A stretch of 64,000 nucleotides of DNA, from positions 10,349,026 through 10,413,025 of the forward strand of contig NZ_CP082164.1 in the NCBI RefSeq assembly GCF_023101685.1, read 5' to 3'. This DNA comes from Bradyrhizobium sp. 186 (lineage in GTDB: Bacteria > Pseudomonadota > Alphaproteobacteria > Rhizobiales > Xanthobacteraceae). The notes beneath the pieces are model-generated. The model saw only the letters and a list, made by a program, of their open reading frames with translations, was not told the origin of the DNA and ran no database searches. Shown in pieces: positions 37,604 to 47,663 of the stretch (its first letter is position 1; each line of letters opens with the position of its first letter). The translations under genes and the position numbers were made by a program.

Positions 37604-38071
37604 ATGTTGCGTTTCAAGATCCTGGCCTCGGTTGTTCCCCTGTTGGCGGCTGCGGTGTTCGCCCGCGCAGAGATCGGATCGGTCTCGCATCCCTGCATCG
37701 CGCTCGGCGAAACCACGGTCGAGCTCACGTCGCTGTTCTGGACGGCCGGCGTGCATGTCGCCTTCACCGAAGATCCGGAACGGGCCACGGTACGGGTTCA
37801 GATCACCGACGATGCCGGCGCTGCGGATTTTGCGGTGGTGGACGACGGCGTCGGTTCGGAGCCGGATTCCTGCCAGGCCAACCCGTCGACACGCCTGATC
37901 ACGATCGCCGCGCAGCCCGTCGACGGCGGGCCGGTGATCTATCTCTCCACCGAAGGACCGGCGGATTACCGCATCTATGTGCGCTCGAAGACGCTCTCCC
38001 AGCGCGACGCCGCGGCATTGATCGTCGGCGCCCATGGTGGACACCGCCCCCTCCAGGCCGCCTCGCTCTGA
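37604..38071 (+). CDS. Small exported protein of unknown function
   Basis: This 155-residue protein has a short Sec signal peptide (MLRFKILASVVPLLAAAVFARA, about 22 residues) and no other membrane segment. The mature part has two Cys (HPCIAL and DSCQAN) that could form a disulfide, and an acidic middle (VQITDDAGAADFAVVDDGVGSE). I do not recognise a domain. It lies 110 bp after comM and 126 bp before a hybrid histidine kinase, both in the same direction. A role as sensor accessory is possible but unsupported. Confidence 0.72.
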   Translation: MLRFKILASVVPLLAAAVFARAEIGSVSHPCIALGETTVELTSLFWTAGVHVAFTEDPERATVRVQITDDAGAADFAVVDDGVGSEPDSCQANPSTRLITIAAQPVDGGPVIYLSTEGPADYRIYVRSKTLSQRDAAALIVGAHGGHRPLQAASL

Positions 38072-38196
38072 GGCGTTAACGCCTCGTCAACCCTGTTTGG
38101 AGGCGGCCCCAAGACCTCAAACTGTTCGCAAGGTCGGCCGGCCATCGTCTGGGCGGGCGGTGACAGGGTTTCGGAAAAGAGTCGGAGTCGGTGACG

Positions 38197-40422
38197 ATGG
38201 GTCGGACGTTCCGGATCAAGGTGCGCATGCGCCGCTTCAGGCGCCGCTATCCAAAAATCGCCTTCGCGATCCGCTCGTTCATGATCTTCTCGGCGACGTT
38301 CGGCGGCGCCTACGGTTTCATCGCCGGCAGCCGGTCCGAGAATTCCGGCTATGATCCCAACACATTTGCGGTTGGCGCGAGCTTCCTGTTCGCGCTCGCC
38401 TGCCTCGGGCTGGCGACGCTGAGCATGCGGCTGCGCTTCGTCAACAAGCGGCTGCGCACGCTCGCCGCCCACAACGAGGCGCTGATCGATCGCAATTGGG
38501 AGCTCAAGGAAGCGGAAGAACGTGCACGCAGCCTGTTCGAACAGCAGGGCGATCTCATCGTGCTGCGCGATCATCAGGGCTGCATCACTTTCGCCAACGA
38601 CGCCTATTGCGCGCTGGCAGGACGGGCGCGCAGCGCATTGGTCGGCACGCGATTTGATTTCGACGTGGTGGAGCAGGGCGACAGCGCTCGCGAAAGCAAC
38701 GGAACGCGCATCCACGACCAGAAGATCGCGACGCCCGTCGGCGGACGCTGGATCGCCTGGCGCGAGGGTCTTGTACGGCTCGATGCCGGCCAGCCCGCCG
38801 AATTGCAGAGCGTCGGGCGCGACGTCACCGACCGCACCGAGACCGAGCGGGCGTTGTCGGACGCGCGCGACCAGGCCGACGCCGCCAACCGCGCCAAATC
38901 GCGCTTCCTCGCGATGGCCTCGCACGAGATCCGCACCCCCCTCAACGGCATCATCGGCATGGGCGGGCTGTTGCTCGACACCACGCTGACGCCGGAGCAG
39001 ACGACCTACGCGAAGGCTGTGAAAACCTCGGGCGAGGCGCTGATGGCGCTGATCGAGGAACTGCTCGACTATTCCAAGATCGAGGCCGGCAAGCTCGACC
39101 TCGAGCAGCGCCCCTTCGCGCTCTCGACCTTGATCGAGGAGATCACCGAGCTGCTGGCGCCGCGCGCGCAGGCCAAGAATCTCGAGATCGCCGCCTATGT
39201 CGACGAGCGGCTGCCGCTGGAAGTCGTGGGCGATGCGGCGCGGCTGCGCCAGGTGCTGCTCAACCTCGCCGGCAACGCCATCAAGTTCACCGCGAGCGGT
39301 GGCGTCGCGCTGATCGTCGAGCCGGGCATCTGGCCGAACGAGATCAGTTTTCTGGTGCGCGACACCGGCATCGGCATCGCGCCCGAAGCGCAGTCGCGCA
39401 TCTTCCGCGAATTCGAGCAGGCCGACGATCGCGTGGCGCGTACCTATGGTGGCACCGGGCTTGGCCTTGCCATCAGCGAGCGCATCGTCAAGCGCATGGG
39501 TGGCCGCATCACGCTCACGAGCGAGCGAGGCAAGGGCTCGACCTTCGAGGTCGCGATTTCACTGGCGCCATCGCAAGCCGGCGCGGAGCAAACCGCGTTC
39601 CGGAGTCCCGACCTCACCGGCAAGTCGATCCTCTTGATGGCCGACGGCATCGAGGCCTCGTTGATCGCGCGGCGGCTGGAACGCTGGGGCGGCCAGACCT
39701 GCATGGTCTCGGACGCGGCGGTAGCGGAAGCGCTGCTGCCGGAACGCTCGTGGCACGCGTTGCTGATCGATCGTGCACTCGGCCCGACTGTCGTTGACCG
39801 CCTGGGCGAAACGGCCCGCGCGCATGCAACGCAGCGGCTGGTGCTGCTGACGCCGAGCTCACGTCATGAAAAGCTCTCGGCGGCTTTCACCGGCTTTCTG
39901 GTGAAGCCGTTGCGTGCAGCCTCGCTCGCCGCGCGCCTGGCGCTGGCGCCGGAAGTCGCCTCGCCCGATCTCGCACCGGAGCCCGTCGAACCCGCCGCGG
40001 TCAGAACGCCGGCAAAAGGCCTTTCGATCCTCGTCGCCGAGGACAACGAGATCAACGCGCTGTTGATGCGATCGCTGCTGACGAAACTCGGCCATCGCGT
40101 CGTCATCGCGATCCATGGCGAGGCCGCGCTGGAATCCTGGCTCGCCGCAGCATCGGCCGGCACGCCCTATGATCTCGTGCTGATGGACATCCAGATGCCG
40201 CAGCTCGACGGCATCGAGGCGACCAAGCGCATCCGCGCCCATGAGGCCGCCGCAGGCGGCCGTCATACGCCGATCCTGGCGCTCACCGCCAATACGCTGG
40301 TTGAGGATCGCTATGCCTGCTTCGAGGCGGGCATGAACGGCTTTTTGATCAAGCCGCTCGATCGCGAGAAGCTGGATGAGGCGCTGGCGGGGATCGCGGC
40401 GGCCCGGCATCTGGCGGTGTAG
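38197..40422 (+). CDS. Hybrid sensor histidine kinase with two receiver-like domains
   Basis: This 741-residue protein has two membrane helices close together (about residues 25-75), a coiled stretch, a PAS domain (about 105-215), a HisKA domain with the phosphorylated His243 in MASHEIRTPLNG, and an HATPase domain with NLAGNAIKF, DTGIGI and GTGLGLAI. A first receiver-like domain (about 470-580) keeps an Asp (LLID) and a Lys (LVKPL) but has a degenerate acidic pocket. A second receiver (about 610-740) is complete, with Asp664 in LVLMDIQMP. No partner regulator or phosphotransfer gene is adjacent, so it is an orphan kinase. GTG 38191 is an alternative start. Confidence 0.92.
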   Translation: MGRTFRIKVRMRRFRRRYPKIAFAIRSFMIFSATFGGAYGFIAGSRSENSGYDPNTFAVGASFLFALACLGLATLSMRLRFVNKRLRTLAAHNEALIDRNWELKEAEERARSLFEQQGDLIVLRDHQGCITFANDAYCALAGRARSALVGTRFDFDVVEQGDSARESNGTRIHDQKIATPVGGRWIAWREGLVRLDAGQPAELQSVGRDVTDRTETERALSDARDQADAANRAKSRFLAMASHEIRTPLNGIIGMGGLLLDTTLTPEQTTYAKAVKTSGEALMALIEELLDYSKIEAGKLDLEQRPFALSTLIEEITELLAPRAQAKNLEIAAYVDERLPLEVVGDAARLRQVLLNLAGNAIKFTASGGVALIVEPGIWPNEISFLVRDTGIGIAPEAQSRIFREFEQADDRVARTYGGTGLGLAISERIVKRMGGRITLTSERGKGSTFEVAISLAPSQAGAEQTAFRSPDLTGKSILLMADGIEASLIARRLERWGGQTCMVSDAAVAEALLPERSWHALLIDRALGPTVVDRLGETARAHATQRLVLLTPSSRHEKLSAAFTGFLVKPLRAASLAARLALAPEVASPDLAPEPVEPAAVRTPAKGLSILVAEDNEINALLMRSLLTKLGHRVVIAIHGEAALESWLAAASAGTPYDLVLMDIQMPQLDGIEATKRIRAHEAAAGGRHTPILALTANTLVEDRYACFEAGMNGFLIKPLDREKLDEALAGIAAARHLAV

Positions 40423-40473
40423 CTGGCTCTGTCCGCCGTCATTGCGGGTATATTGGAACACCATGCATCCCCA

Positions 40474-40594
40474 CGTCGTCCTGGCGAAAGCCAGGACCCA
40501 TTACCACAGGGAGAGGTTTGGCGAAGACTCGTGGTTGCCGGCACGCACCCCAACGACCGCTTGGAGTAATGGATCCTGGCTTTCGCCAGGATGA
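40474..40594. repeat. Interspersed palindromic repeat, family A (inverted)
   Basis: CGTCCTGGCGAAAGCCAGGA at the left faces TCCTGGCTTTCGCCAGGATG at the right. The inner CAGGGAGAGGTTTGGCGAAG is the reverse complement of the core at 11262-11402. It lies between the converging kinase and coaA genes. Confidence 0.8.
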
Positions 40595-40601
40595 CTAAAA
40601 A

Positions 40602-41558
40602 TCACAACCGCCGCAGCGCCACGCTCGCCACCGTGTGGTCGGCGCCCTTCTTCAGGATCAGCGTCGCGCGGGGGCGGGTCGGCAGGATGTTGTCCTCGAG
40701 ATTGGCGAGGTTGGTGCGCTCCCAGATCGCGATCGCGGTGGCGGTGGCTTCCTCGTCCGACAACAGTGCGTAACGGTTGAAGTAGGACTTTGGATTGATG
40801 AACGCAGTGTCGCGTAGCGACAGGAACCGTCGGATGTACCACTGCCGCAGTGCAGCTTCGTCGGCGTCGATATAGACCGAGAAATCGAAGAAGTCGGAGA
40901 CGACCGGCACCGCCTTGCCGTCGCGCGGCAGCTTGCCGGTTTGCAGCACGTTGACGCCCTCGACGATCAGGATGTCCGGCTGGTCGATCTCGGCCCATTC
41001 GTTCGGCACGATGTCGTAGGTCAGATGCGAATAGACCGGCGCGCGCACATGGCGGCGGCCGGCCTTGATGTCGGAGAGGAAGCCGAGCAGCAGCGGCAGA
41101 TCGTAGCTCTCCGGAAAGCCCTTCTTCTGCATGATGCCCTGTCGATCGAGCACGGCGTTCGGATAGAGAAAGCCGTCGGTCGTGATCAGGTCGACCTTTG
41201 GGCGCGGCGACCAGCGCGCCAGCAGCGCCTGGAGCACGCGGGCCGTGGTGGACTTTCCGACCGCGACCGAGCCGGCGACGCCGATGATGTAGGGCACCTT
41301 GCGGTCGCGGATGTTGAGGAACTGGCGCTCCGCATAATACAGCCGCTGCATCGCATCGACATAGATCGACAGCAATCGCGACAGCGGCAGGTAGATGTCC
41401 TCGACCTCCTGCAAGTCGAGGCGGTCGTGCAGCGAGCGCAGGCGATCGAATTCGCCAGGCTCCAGCGTCATCGGCGTGTCGTCGCGCAGCCGCGCCCATT
41501 CCTCGCGCGTATAGACGCGGTAAGGATTATACTGCTGCTCGGGTGCGCGGATATCCAT
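40602..41558 (-). CDS. coaA: Pantothenate kinase, type I
   Basis: This 318-residue enzyme phosphorylates pantothenate, the first step of coenzyme A synthesis. The P-loop [14 protein letters not shown] lies near residue 95. [18 protein letters not shown] and HLTYDIVP match the type I (E. coli-like) family. It is the last gene of the his cluster on this strand, after a family D repeat. A second CoA gene, coaE, lies 13 kb away. Confidence 0.96.
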   Translation of the reverse strand: MDIRAPEQQYNPYRVYTREEWARLRDDTPMTLEPGEFDRLRSLHDRLDLQEVEDIYLPLSRLLSIYVDAMQRLYYAERQFLNIRDRKVPYIIGVAGSVAVGKSTTARVLQALLARWSPRPKVDLITTDGFLYPNAVLDRQGIMQKKGFPESYDLPLLLGFLSDIKAGRRHVRAPVYSHLTYDIVPNEWAEIDQPDILIVEGVNVLQTGKLPRDGKAVPVVSDFFDFSVYIDADEAALRQWYIRRFLSLRDTAFINPKSYFNRYALLSDEEATATAIAIWERTNLANLEDNILPTRPRATLILKKGADHTVASVALRRL

Positions 41559-41579
41559 GACGCCGCCTTTCCGTTGCCC

Positions 41580-41633
41580 AGAGCATGATCCGGAAAAGTG
41601 TGAAGCGGTTTTCCGGAAAGATCACGCTCAAAC
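41580..41633. repeat. Palindromic repeat, family D
   Basis: AGAGCATGATCCGGAAAAG faces TTTTCCGGAAAGATCACGCT, an almost perfect inverted pair around TGTGAAGCGG. It fills the coaA-hisE gap and may be retained as a 3' structure of the his mRNA. Confidence 0.7.
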
Positions 41634-41640
41634 ATAACCT

Positions 41641-41967
41641 CTAGCTGCCGCCCTTGCGCGACGCCTTCTCTTCCAACCCGGACATCGTCGTACGCTTGTC
41701 CAGCGCCGCCTCGACCTCTTCCAGCTTTACGCCCCGGGCCTTGAGCAGCACAAGGAAATGGTAGAGCAGGTCGGCGCCCTCGGCGATCAGATGCTCGCGA
41801 TCGTTTTCGACTGCTGCGATTACGGTTTCGACTGCTTCCTCACCGAACTTCTTGGCGCAATGTTCGGCGCCCTTGTCCAGGAGTTTGCGGGTATAGGAGC
41901 CCTCGCCACCGGCCGCCGCGCGGGCGTCGATGGTTGCGGCCAGATCGTGGATCGTGAAACGCGGCAT
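41641..41967 (-). CDS. hisE: Phosphoribosyl-ATP diphosphatase
   Basis: This 108-residue all-alpha NTP-pyrophosphatase catalyses the second step of histidine synthesis. The core EEAVETVIAAVENDREHLIAEGADLLYHFLVLL carries the metal-binding acidic residues. It is a stand-alone HisE without the HisI domain to which it is fused in E. coli. It lies 77 bp after hisF. Confidence 0.94.
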   Translation of the reverse strand: MPRFTIHDLAATIDARAAAGGEGSYTRKLLDKGAEHCAKKFGEEAVETVIAAVENDREHLIAEGADLLYHFLVLLKARGVKLEEVEAALDKRTTMSGLEEKASRKGGS

Positions 41968-42044
41968 ACAGAATACTCAGAACACGCCCGGCTGGATGTG
42001 CCGGTCCCCGCTGGCTGATGTAGCATTTTTTGGAACTGGAGTCG

Positions 42045-42821
42045 TCAGGGATCGAGGCGCATGGCCAGGCCGCGCCGGGTCATGTGCTCCTTGGCTTCGC
42101 GGATGGTGAATTCCCCGAAATGGAAGATCGAGGCGGCCAACACCGCCGTGGCGTGCCCGTCGCGGATACCATCGACGAGGTGATCGAGATTACCGACGCC
42201 GCCCGATGCGATCACGGGAACGGGGACGCTGTCGGCGATCGCCCGGGTCAGCGGGATGTCAAATCCCTGCCGGGTGCCGTCACGGTCCATCGAGGTGAGC
42301 AGAATTTCACCAGCGCCGAGCGAGACCACTTCCTGGGCATATTCGATCGCGTCGATGCCGGTCGAGTTGCGCCCACCATGGGTGAAAATCTCCCAGCGCT
42401 CGGAGCCGCCTGCGCGCTTGACCCGCTTGGCGTCGATCGCGACCACCACGCACTGCCCGCCGAATTTCTCGGCCGCTTCCTTGACGAACTCGCGCCGTGA
42501 CACCGCAGCGCTGTTGATCGAGACCTTGTCGGCGCCGGAGCGCAGCAGCGTCCTGATATCGTCGACCTTGCGCACGCCGCCGCCGACGGTCACCGGCATG
42601 AAGCAGGCTTCCGCGGTGCGCCGGACAACGTCGAGCATGATGCCGCGATTCTCATGGGTCGCGGTGATGTCGAGGAAGCAGAGCTCGTCGGCGCCGGCGG
42701 CGTCATAGGCAATCGCGGCTTCGACGGGATCGCCGGCATCGCGCAGGTCGACGAAGTTGACGCCCTTGACCACCCGGCCGTCCTTGACGTCGAGGCAGGG
42801 GATCACGCGCACCTTGAACAT
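42045..42821 (-). CDS. hisF: Imidazole glycerol phosphate synthase, cyclase subunit
   Basis: This 258-residue TIM-barrel partner of HisH makes IGP and AICAR from PRFAR. Catalytic Asp residues are visible in [15 protein letters not shown] near the start and [15 protein letters not shown] near residue 175. It lies 10 bp after hisA. Confidence 0.97.
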   Translation of the reverse strand: MFKVRVIPCLDVKDGRVVKGVNFVDLRDAGDPVEAAIAYDAAGADELCFLDITATHENRGIMLDVVRRTAEACFMPVTVGGGVRKVDDIRTLLRSGADKVSINSAAVSRREFVKEAAEKFGGQCVVVAIDAKRVKRAGGSERWEIFTHGGRNSTGIDAIEYAQEVVSLGAGEILLTSMDRDGTRQGFDIPLTRAIADSVPVPVIASGGVGNLDHLVDGIRDGHATAVLAASIFHFGEFTIREAKEHMTRRGLAMRLDP

Positions 42822-42831
42822 CTGATGTCTC

Positions 42832-43566
42832 CTAGGCGCGCGCGTTGCGGATCAGCGTGAGAGCGGCGGTGGGATCGAGCCGGCCGTCGTAAAGCGCGCG
42901 GCCGGCGATCGCGCCGGCGAGCCTCGATGCCCGCGGCGTCAGCATCGCCTTGACGTCCTCGATCGAGGCGAGGCCGCCTGAAGCAATCACGGGGATGGAG
43001 ATGGCATCCGCCAGCGCGATGGTCGCATCCAGGTTCAGGCCCTTGAGCAGGCCATCACGGGCGATGTCGGTGAAGATGATGGCGGCAACGCCGGCATCCT
43101 CGAAACGCTGCGCGATCTCCAGCACCGTCACCTGCGAGGTCTCGGCCCAGCCTTCGACGGCGACCTTGCCGTCGCGCGCATCGAGCCCGACCGCGACGCG
43201 GCCGGGGAATTTCTTCGCAGCAGCCTTCACCAGTTCGGGATCGCGGACGGCGGCGGTGCCGATGATGACGCGGGTGATGCCCTTGGCGAGCCAGGCTTCG
43301 ACGGTCGCGAGATCGCGAATGCCGCCGCCGAGCTGCACCGGGATCTTGACCGTCTTCAGCATGCCTTCGACAGCTTGTGCATTCACCGGCTTGCCGGCAA
43401 AGGCACCGTCGAGATCGACGACATGGAGATACTCAAAGCCCTGCGTGACGAAGCTCTGCGCCTGCGCGACGGGATCGAGGTTGAACACGGTGGCGCGCGC
43501 CATGTCGCCTTGCTCGAGGCGCACGCATTGGCCGTTCTTGAGGTCGATGGCGGGGAAGAGGATCAT
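42832..43566 (-). CDS. hisA: ProFAR isomerase (phosphoribosylformimino-AICAR-P isomerase)
   Basis: This 244-residue TIM barrel isomerises ProFAR to PRFAR. The catalytic Asp of [14 protein letters not shown] at the start and the second of [14 protein letters not shown] near residue 170 are in place. It follows hisH after a 172-bp gap occupied by a family B repeat. Confidence 0.97.
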   Translation of the reverse strand: MILFPAIDLKNGQCVRLEQGDMARATVFNLDPVAQAQSFVTQGFEYLHVVDLDGAFAGKPVNAQAVEGMLKTVKIPVQLGGGIRDLATVEAWLAKGITRVIIGTAAVRDPELVKAAAKKFPGRVAVGLDARDGKVAVEGWAETSQVTVLEIAQRFEDAGVAAIIFTDIARDGLLKGLNLDATIALADAISIPVIASGGLASIEDVKAMLTPRASRLAGAIAGRALYDGRLDPTAALTLIRNARA

Positions 43567-43600
43567 GATTTAGCAGCTACCCTTTCCGCGCGCACGGTCC

Positions 43601-43715
43601 GCTCCCTCCCCCCTTGCGGGGGAGGGCTGGGGAGGGGGGTAGCCACGGGCACCGCCGTTGCAGCTACCCCCCTCCCGAATGCTTCGCATTCGACCTCCCC
43701 CGCAAGGGGGGAGGT
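43601..43715. repeat. Interspersed palindromic repeat, family B, inside the his cluster
   Basis: CTCCCCCCTTGCGGGGGAGG at the left and CCTCCCCCGCAAGGGGGGAGG at the right are two stems, with the inner repeat GGTAGCCACGGGC/GCAGCTACCCC. It interrupts the otherwise tight his gene row between hisH and hisA. Confidence 0.75.
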
Positions 43716-43738
43716 AACAAGAGAGATCTGGGCTTGCA

Positions 43739-44389
43739 TCACGGCTTCCATCGCAAAAAGTTCGAGATCAAGGCCAGGCCAAAGCGCTGGCTCTTCTCGG
43801 GGTGAAATTGCGTGCCGATGGCGGTGTCCTTCGCGACGATCGCGGTCACCGGGCCGCCGTAATCGGCGCGCGCGAGCACGTCCGCCTCGTTGGCTGCGTT
43901 GAGGTGGTAGGAGTGCACGAAATAGGCGTGCTGGCCCTTGGGGCCGAGCGGCAGCCTCTCCAGCACCGGGTGCTCGCGCAGCACGTCGAGCGTATTCCAG
44001 CCCATGTGCGGGATCTTGAGGCTCTCATCGCGCGGCGTGATCTTCTCGACGTCCCCGCCGATCCAGTTCAGGCCCTCGGTGATGACGTGCTCCTTGCCGC
44101 GGGTGGCGAACAGCTGCATGCCGACGCAAATGCCGAACATCGGCCGCGCCTTGACCCGGACTGCTTCGGTGATCGCCTCGACCATGCCGTTGACGGCGTC
44201 GAGCCCGCGCCGGCAATCGGCGAAGGCGCCGACGCCCGGCAGCACCAGACGGTCGGCGCCATAGGCCTGGTCCGGATCGCTGGTGACGAAGACCTTTTGC
44301 GGATTTTCCAGGCCGCGCGCAGCGCGCTCGAAAGCCTTGGCGGCGGAATGCAGATTGCCGGAACCGTAATCGATGATGGCGACGCTCAT
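43739..44389 (-). CDS. hisH: Imidazole glycerol phosphate synthase, glutaminase subunit
   Basis: This 216-residue class I glutamine amidotransferase supplies ammonia to HisF. The nucleophile Cys lies in [10 protein letters not shown] near residue 88, and the His-Glu pair in [10 protein letters not shown] near the C-terminus. ATG 44389 overlaps the stop of the DUF2628 gene by 4 bp (ATGA), pointing to translational coupling. Confidence 0.96.
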   Translation of the reverse strand: MSVAIIDYGSGNLHSAAKAFERAARGLENPQKVFVTSDPDQAYGADRLVLPGVGAFADCRRGLDAVNGMVEAITEAVRVKARPMFGICVGMQLFATRGKEHVITEGLNWIGGDVEKITPRDESLKIPHMGWNTLDVLREHPVLERLPLGPKGQHAYFVHSYHLNAANEADVLARADYGGPVTAIVAKDTAIGTQFHPEKSQRFGLALISNFLRWKP

Positions 44390-44916
44390 CTTGACCCTCC
44401 CGGTTCTGGAAACAATCCGATAATGCCGCCCGCCGGCACCGGCGGCGGGCTGGAGAATTGCTGACCCGGCACGTTGCGGGTCGGCGGCGGGCCGCCGCGA
44501 TCGACGGCCCATTGATCGTTGACGATGCCGCGCTGCTTCTGGCTCCAGCGCTCGAAGAAGCGCCGTTCGGCGTTGTCCTCGTCATCGGCGACGACGATAT
44601 CGAGCTGGCGCCAATTGCGGCGTGACAGCGTCCAGCGGCGCAGGCTCGAGGCCTCAAATCCCATCAACAGCGCGACGATGATGTCGGCAAAGAAGATCGA
44701 GCTGCGGCCGACGCCAAGGCTGGAAAGCCCCGCGTTGAACGCGGCGACGAAAACCACCCAGCCGATCAGTGCCAGCCACAGTCGATTCCAGAGCAGCCAG
44801 AACGGGCCGAATACCATCGCCCGGTAATGGAAGCCGTCGCGCACGAAGACGAACTTGTCCGTGGCGCGAAGATCCGCCCCGCTGGGGGTGGGAGCATGAA
44901 CTGTATACACAGGCAT
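44386..44916 (-). CDS. DUF2628 domain membrane protein in the his operon
   Basis: This 176-residue protein has two hydrophobic segments (about residues 32-62, [22 protein letters not shown], and 72-92), a charged middle, and a Pro-rich tail ([19 protein letters not shown]). The start [24 protein letters not shown] is typical of DUF2628. Its function is not known. It lies between hisB and hisH and overlaps hisH by 4 bp, so it is expressed with histidine synthesis genes, but nothing in it suggests an enzyme of that pathway. Confidence 0.87.
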   Translation of the reverse strand: MPVYTVHAPTPSGADLRATDKFVFVRDGFHYRAMVFGPFWLLWNRLWLALIGWVVFVAAFNAGLSSLGVGRSSIFFADIIVALLMGFEASSLRRWTLSRRNWRQLDIVVADDEDNAERRFFERWSQKQRGIVNDQWAVDRGGPPPTRNVPGQQFSSPPPVPAGGIIGLFPEPGGSR

Positions 44917-44980
44917 CGGTGTGCCCCGTTCTCGAGAATTCAGTGATGCCGCCGGCGGCGTTCGCCGCGAGACGGAGATG

Positions 44981-45574
44981 TCAGCCGCCGAGCGAGCCCT
45001 TGGTGGAGGGCACTTCGCCCGCCGCCCTCGGATCGATCGTGACCGCGGCCCGCAGCGCCCGCGCCAGACCCTTGAAGCAGGATTCGGCTATATGGTGGCT
45101 GTTATCGCCATATAGGGTCTCGACGTGGAGAGTCACGCCGGCATTCATGGCGAAGGCCTGGAACCATTCGCGCACCAGCTCGGTGTCGAACTCGCCGATC
45201 TTGTCGCGCGGGAAATCGACCTTGAACACCAGGACCGGGCGGCCCGAGATGTCGATGACGACGCGCGACAGCGTCTCGTCCATGGGCATGTGGACGTCGG
45301 CATAGCGGGTGATGCCCGCCATGGTGCCGAGCGCCTGCTTCACGGCCTGGCCGAGCGCGATGCCGGTGTCTTCGGTGGTATGGTGATGATCAATGTGCAG
45401 GTCGCCCACCGCCTTGACCGTGAGGTCGATGCGGGAATGGCGGGCGAGGAGATCGAGCATATGGTCGAAAAAGCCGATGCCGGTCGCGATTTTGGACACG
45501 CCGGATCCATCGAGGTTCACGGTCACCTCGATGTCGGTCTCCTTGGTCTTGCGCTTGATCGTCGCGGTGCGCAT
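44981..45574 (-). CDS. hisB: Imidazoleglycerol-phosphate dehydratase
   Basis: This 197-residue manganese enzyme catalyses the sixth step of histidine synthesis. The two metal-binding motifs are [14 protein letters not shown] near residue 65 and the later [19 protein letters not shown]. It has no phosphatase domain. It is the first gene of the hisB-DUF2628-hisH-hisA-hisF-hisE-coaA row and is divergent from hslV. Confidence 0.96.
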   Translation of the reverse strand: MRTATIKRKTKETDIEVTVNLDGSGVSKIATGIGFFDHMLDLLARHSRIDLTVKAVGDLHIDHHHTTEDTGIALGQAVKQALGTMAGITRYADVHMPMDETLSRVVIDISGRPVLVFKVDFPRDKIGEFDTELVREWFQAFAMNAGVTLHVETLYGDNSHHIAESCFKGLARALRAAVTIDPRAAGEVPSTKGSLGG

Positions 45575-45658
45575 GGAAAGCTGGCTTCCAATCTAGCTTG
45601 AGGCCGAAAACGCCGGTCTTTTAACAGCCAAATGCCGCCTTCGCTACTGCGGGATCGC

Positions 45659-45689
45659 CCTGGCAGGGCGGCACTTCGGTCTATGTGAG
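45659..45689 (+). promoter_or_regulatory. RpoH-like promoter of hslV
   Basis: CCTG, then 17 nt, then TCTATGTGAG, compared with the consensus CTTG-N17/18-CYTATNTNNG. There is one mismatch in each half and the spacing is correct. It lies 77 bp before the hslV start. hslVU is a heat-shock unit in many bacteria, which supports the reading. Confidence 0.4.
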
Positions 45690-45766
45690 CGGAATTTGGG
45701 GCCGGAGCGGCCCCGTTGTGCCGCCGCCCCCGACCTCCTAAATCAGGCCGGACAATGAGGTATTTC

Positions 45767-46327
45767 ATGCAGGATTCCCAGAACAGGCTGCCGGTCTGGC
45801 ACGGCACCACGATTTTGACCGTCCGCAAGGGCGGCAAGGTGGTGGTCGGCGGCGACGGCCAGGTCTCGATCGGCCAGACCGTGATCAAGTCCAACGCCAA
45901 AAAGGTCCGCAAGCTCGGCAAGGGCGACGTGATCGGCGGCTTTGCAGGCGCCACCGCCGACGCCTTCACGCTCTTTGAGCGTTTGGAAGCCAAACTCGAG
46001 CAATATCCGGGGCAATTGACCCGGGCCGCGGTCGAGCTCGCCAAGGACTGGCGCACCGACCGATATTTGCGGCGGCTGGAGGCCATGATGATCGTGGCCG
46101 ACAAGGACGTCTCCCTGGTCCTGACCGGCACCGGCGACGTGCTGGAGCCCGAATCCGGCGTGATGGCGATCGGCTCCGGCGGCAACTACGCGCTGGCCGC
46201 CGCGCGGGCGCTGCTCGACACCGACAAGGACGCTGAGACCATCGTCCGCCGCTCCCTCGACATCGCCGCCGACATCTGCGTCTACACCAACCGCAACGTG
46301 ACCATCGAAGCCCTGTCGGCCGGCTAG
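45767..46327 (+). CDS. hslV: HslV, peptidase subunit of the HslUV protease
   Basis: This is a 186-residue proteasome-like Thr peptidase. The N-terminal nucleophile is the first Thr of [11 protein letters not shown] (Thr14), so a 13-residue pro-segment must be removed; E. coli HslV has only the initiator Met there. [14 protein letters not shown] near residue 140 also matches. ATG 45767 has GAGG 6 nt upstream; ATG 45755 is possible. Its partner gene hslU lies 1.3 kb downstream beyond two other genes. Confidence 0.96.
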   Translation: MQDSQNRLPVWHGTTILTVRKGGKVVVGGDGQVSIGQTVIKSNAKKVRKLGKGDVIGGFAGATADAFTLFERLEAKLEQYPGQLTRAAVELAKDWRTDRYLRRLEAMMIVADKDVSLVLTGTGDVLEPESGVMAIGSGGNYALAAARALLDTDKDAETIVRRSLDIAADICVYTNRNVTIEALSAG

Positions 46328-46368
46328 CGCCATTTGACCGTACACTGGACCCGCAAACTCGCTGCAAC

Positions 46369-46488
46369 CTCACCCGCTTGCGGGAGAGGTCGGCGCGGAG
46401 CGCCGGGTGAGGGCTGTCTCCGCGTCGGGGGTGTCCCGATGCGGAAACACCCTCTCCCCGACCCTCTCCCGCAAGCGGGAGAGGGAGT
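46369..46488. repeat. Interspersed palindromic repeat, family B (inverted)
   Basis: CACCCGCTTGCGGGAGAGG and CCTCTCCCGCAAGCGGGAGAGG bracket CGGCGCGGAGCGCCG and GGGTGTCCCGATGCGGAAACACCC. It lies between hslV and the GNAT gene. Confidence 0.8.
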
Positions 46489-46510
46489 GCAGCATCGCCC
46501 GGACCGATGG

Positions 46511-46996
46511 ATGATCTCAAGCTACACCTTCCGCCCGATGACCGCGGCCGATCTGCCGCTGGCCCGGCGATGGCTTGGCGAGGCGCATGTGCGGGAATGG
46601 TGGGGCGACCCGGACGAGCAGTTTGCGCTGGTGAGCGGCGATCTCGACGAGCCGGCGATGGATCAGTTCATCGTATTGGCCGGCGAGCGGCCGTTCGGCT
46701 ATCTTCAATGCTACAACCTGACCGCCTGGAATACGGGCTTCGGGCCGCAACCGGAGGGCACGCGTGGGATCGACCAGTTCATCGGCGCCAGCGACATGAT
46801 CGGACGTGGTCACGGTTCGGCGTTCATCCGCCAGTTCGCCGATGCGCGCCTACAGCAGGGACTGCCGCGAATCGTCACCGACCCTGATGCGCTCAACCTG
46901 CGCGCCGTGCGCGCCTATGAGAAGGCGGGATTCGTCCGCGACCGCATGGTCGAGACACCCGACGGCTCGGCGCTGTTGATGGTGCGCGAACCGTGA
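46511..46996 (+). CDS. GNAT-family N-acetyltransferase (AacA4/RimJ-like)
   Basis: This is a 161-residue acetyltransferase of the GNAT fold. It begins [30 protein letters not shown], as in aminoglycoside 6'-acetyltransferase-like proteins. The acetyl-CoA loop is seen as [13 protein letters not shown], and [17 protein letters not shown] is the classic C-terminal motif. The substrate is unknown; resistance should not be assumed. The next gene starts inside its stop (GTGA overlap). Confidence 0.88.
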   Translation: MISSYTFRPMTAADLPLARRWLGEAHVREWWGDPDEQFALVSGDLDEPAMDQFIVLAGERPFGYLQCYNLTAWNTGFGPQPEGTRGIDQFIGASDMIGRGHGSAFIRQFADARLQQGLPRIVTDPDALNLRAVRAYEKAGFVRDRMVETPDGSALLMVREP

Positions 46997-47610
46997 CACT
47001 GACGCTCGCCCCCGCAAACAAAACCGCGCTTCCGGCGCTTGCCTGGGTCGGCATCGCACTGCTGCTGCTGGCACTACAGGCCTCGATCCTGTTCGCGATG
47101 GGCCGGGTGCCGATCTGCACCTGCGGCTACGTCAAGCTCTGGCATGGCGTGGTGAACAGCTCGGAGAATTCCCAGCACATCGCCGACTGGTACAGCTTCT
47201 CTCATGTCCTACACGGCTTCCTGTTCTATGGATTGACCTGGATCCTGTTCTTGCGGCTGCCGTTGCTGCGTCTTTCCTGGCCGGCGCGGCTGATCATCGC
47301 CATGCTGATCGAAGGTGCCTGGGAGATCGTCGAGAATTCGCCGTTCATCATCGAGCGCTACCGCGCCGGCACGATCTCGCTGGATTATTTTGGCGACAGC
47401 ATCGTCAATTCGATCTCGGACACACTGTTCATGGTGCTGGGGTTCCTCGCCGCGCGCGTGCTGCCGGTCCCGGCGACCATCGCAATCGGGCTCGCCTTCG
47501 AAATCATGCTGGCGCTCCACATTCGCGACAATCTGACGCTAAACATCCTGATGCTGATCGATCCGATCGACGCCGTGAAACAATGGCAATCCAGACCGCC
47601 GATCATCTGA
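46993..47610 (+). CDS. DUF2585 (UPF0314) membrane protein
   Basis: This 205-residue protein has about five hydrophobic segments and the family's conserved patches [27 protein letters not shown] (about residues 42-68), [13 protein letters not shown] and [20 protein letters not shown]. Function unknown. Clustered His, Glu and Cys near membrane ends might bind a metal or heme, which is only a guess. It starts at a GTG overlapping the GNAT stop and is followed 53 bp later by hslU. Confidence 0.87.
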   Translation: MTLTLAPANKTALPALAWVGIALLLLALQASILFAMGRVPICTCGYVKLWHGVVNSSENSQHIADWYSFSHVLHGFLFYGLTWILFLRLPLLRLSWPARLIIAMLIEGAWEIVENSPFIIERYRAGTISLDYFGDSIVNSISDTLFMVLGFLAARVLPVPATIAIGLAFEIMLALHIRDNLTLNILMLIDPIDAVKQWQSRPPII

Positions 47611-47663
47611 TCGCCAAAAAAAGCGGCTTGTCCCAGCCGGCCTCTGACCCTAGCTAAGGTCCT

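Noticed and set aside
46511..46996. Aminoglycoside resistance gene
   Set aside because: The protein is a GNAT acetyltransferase of a broad family; the sequence alone does not support an antibiotic substrate, and no mobile context is present.
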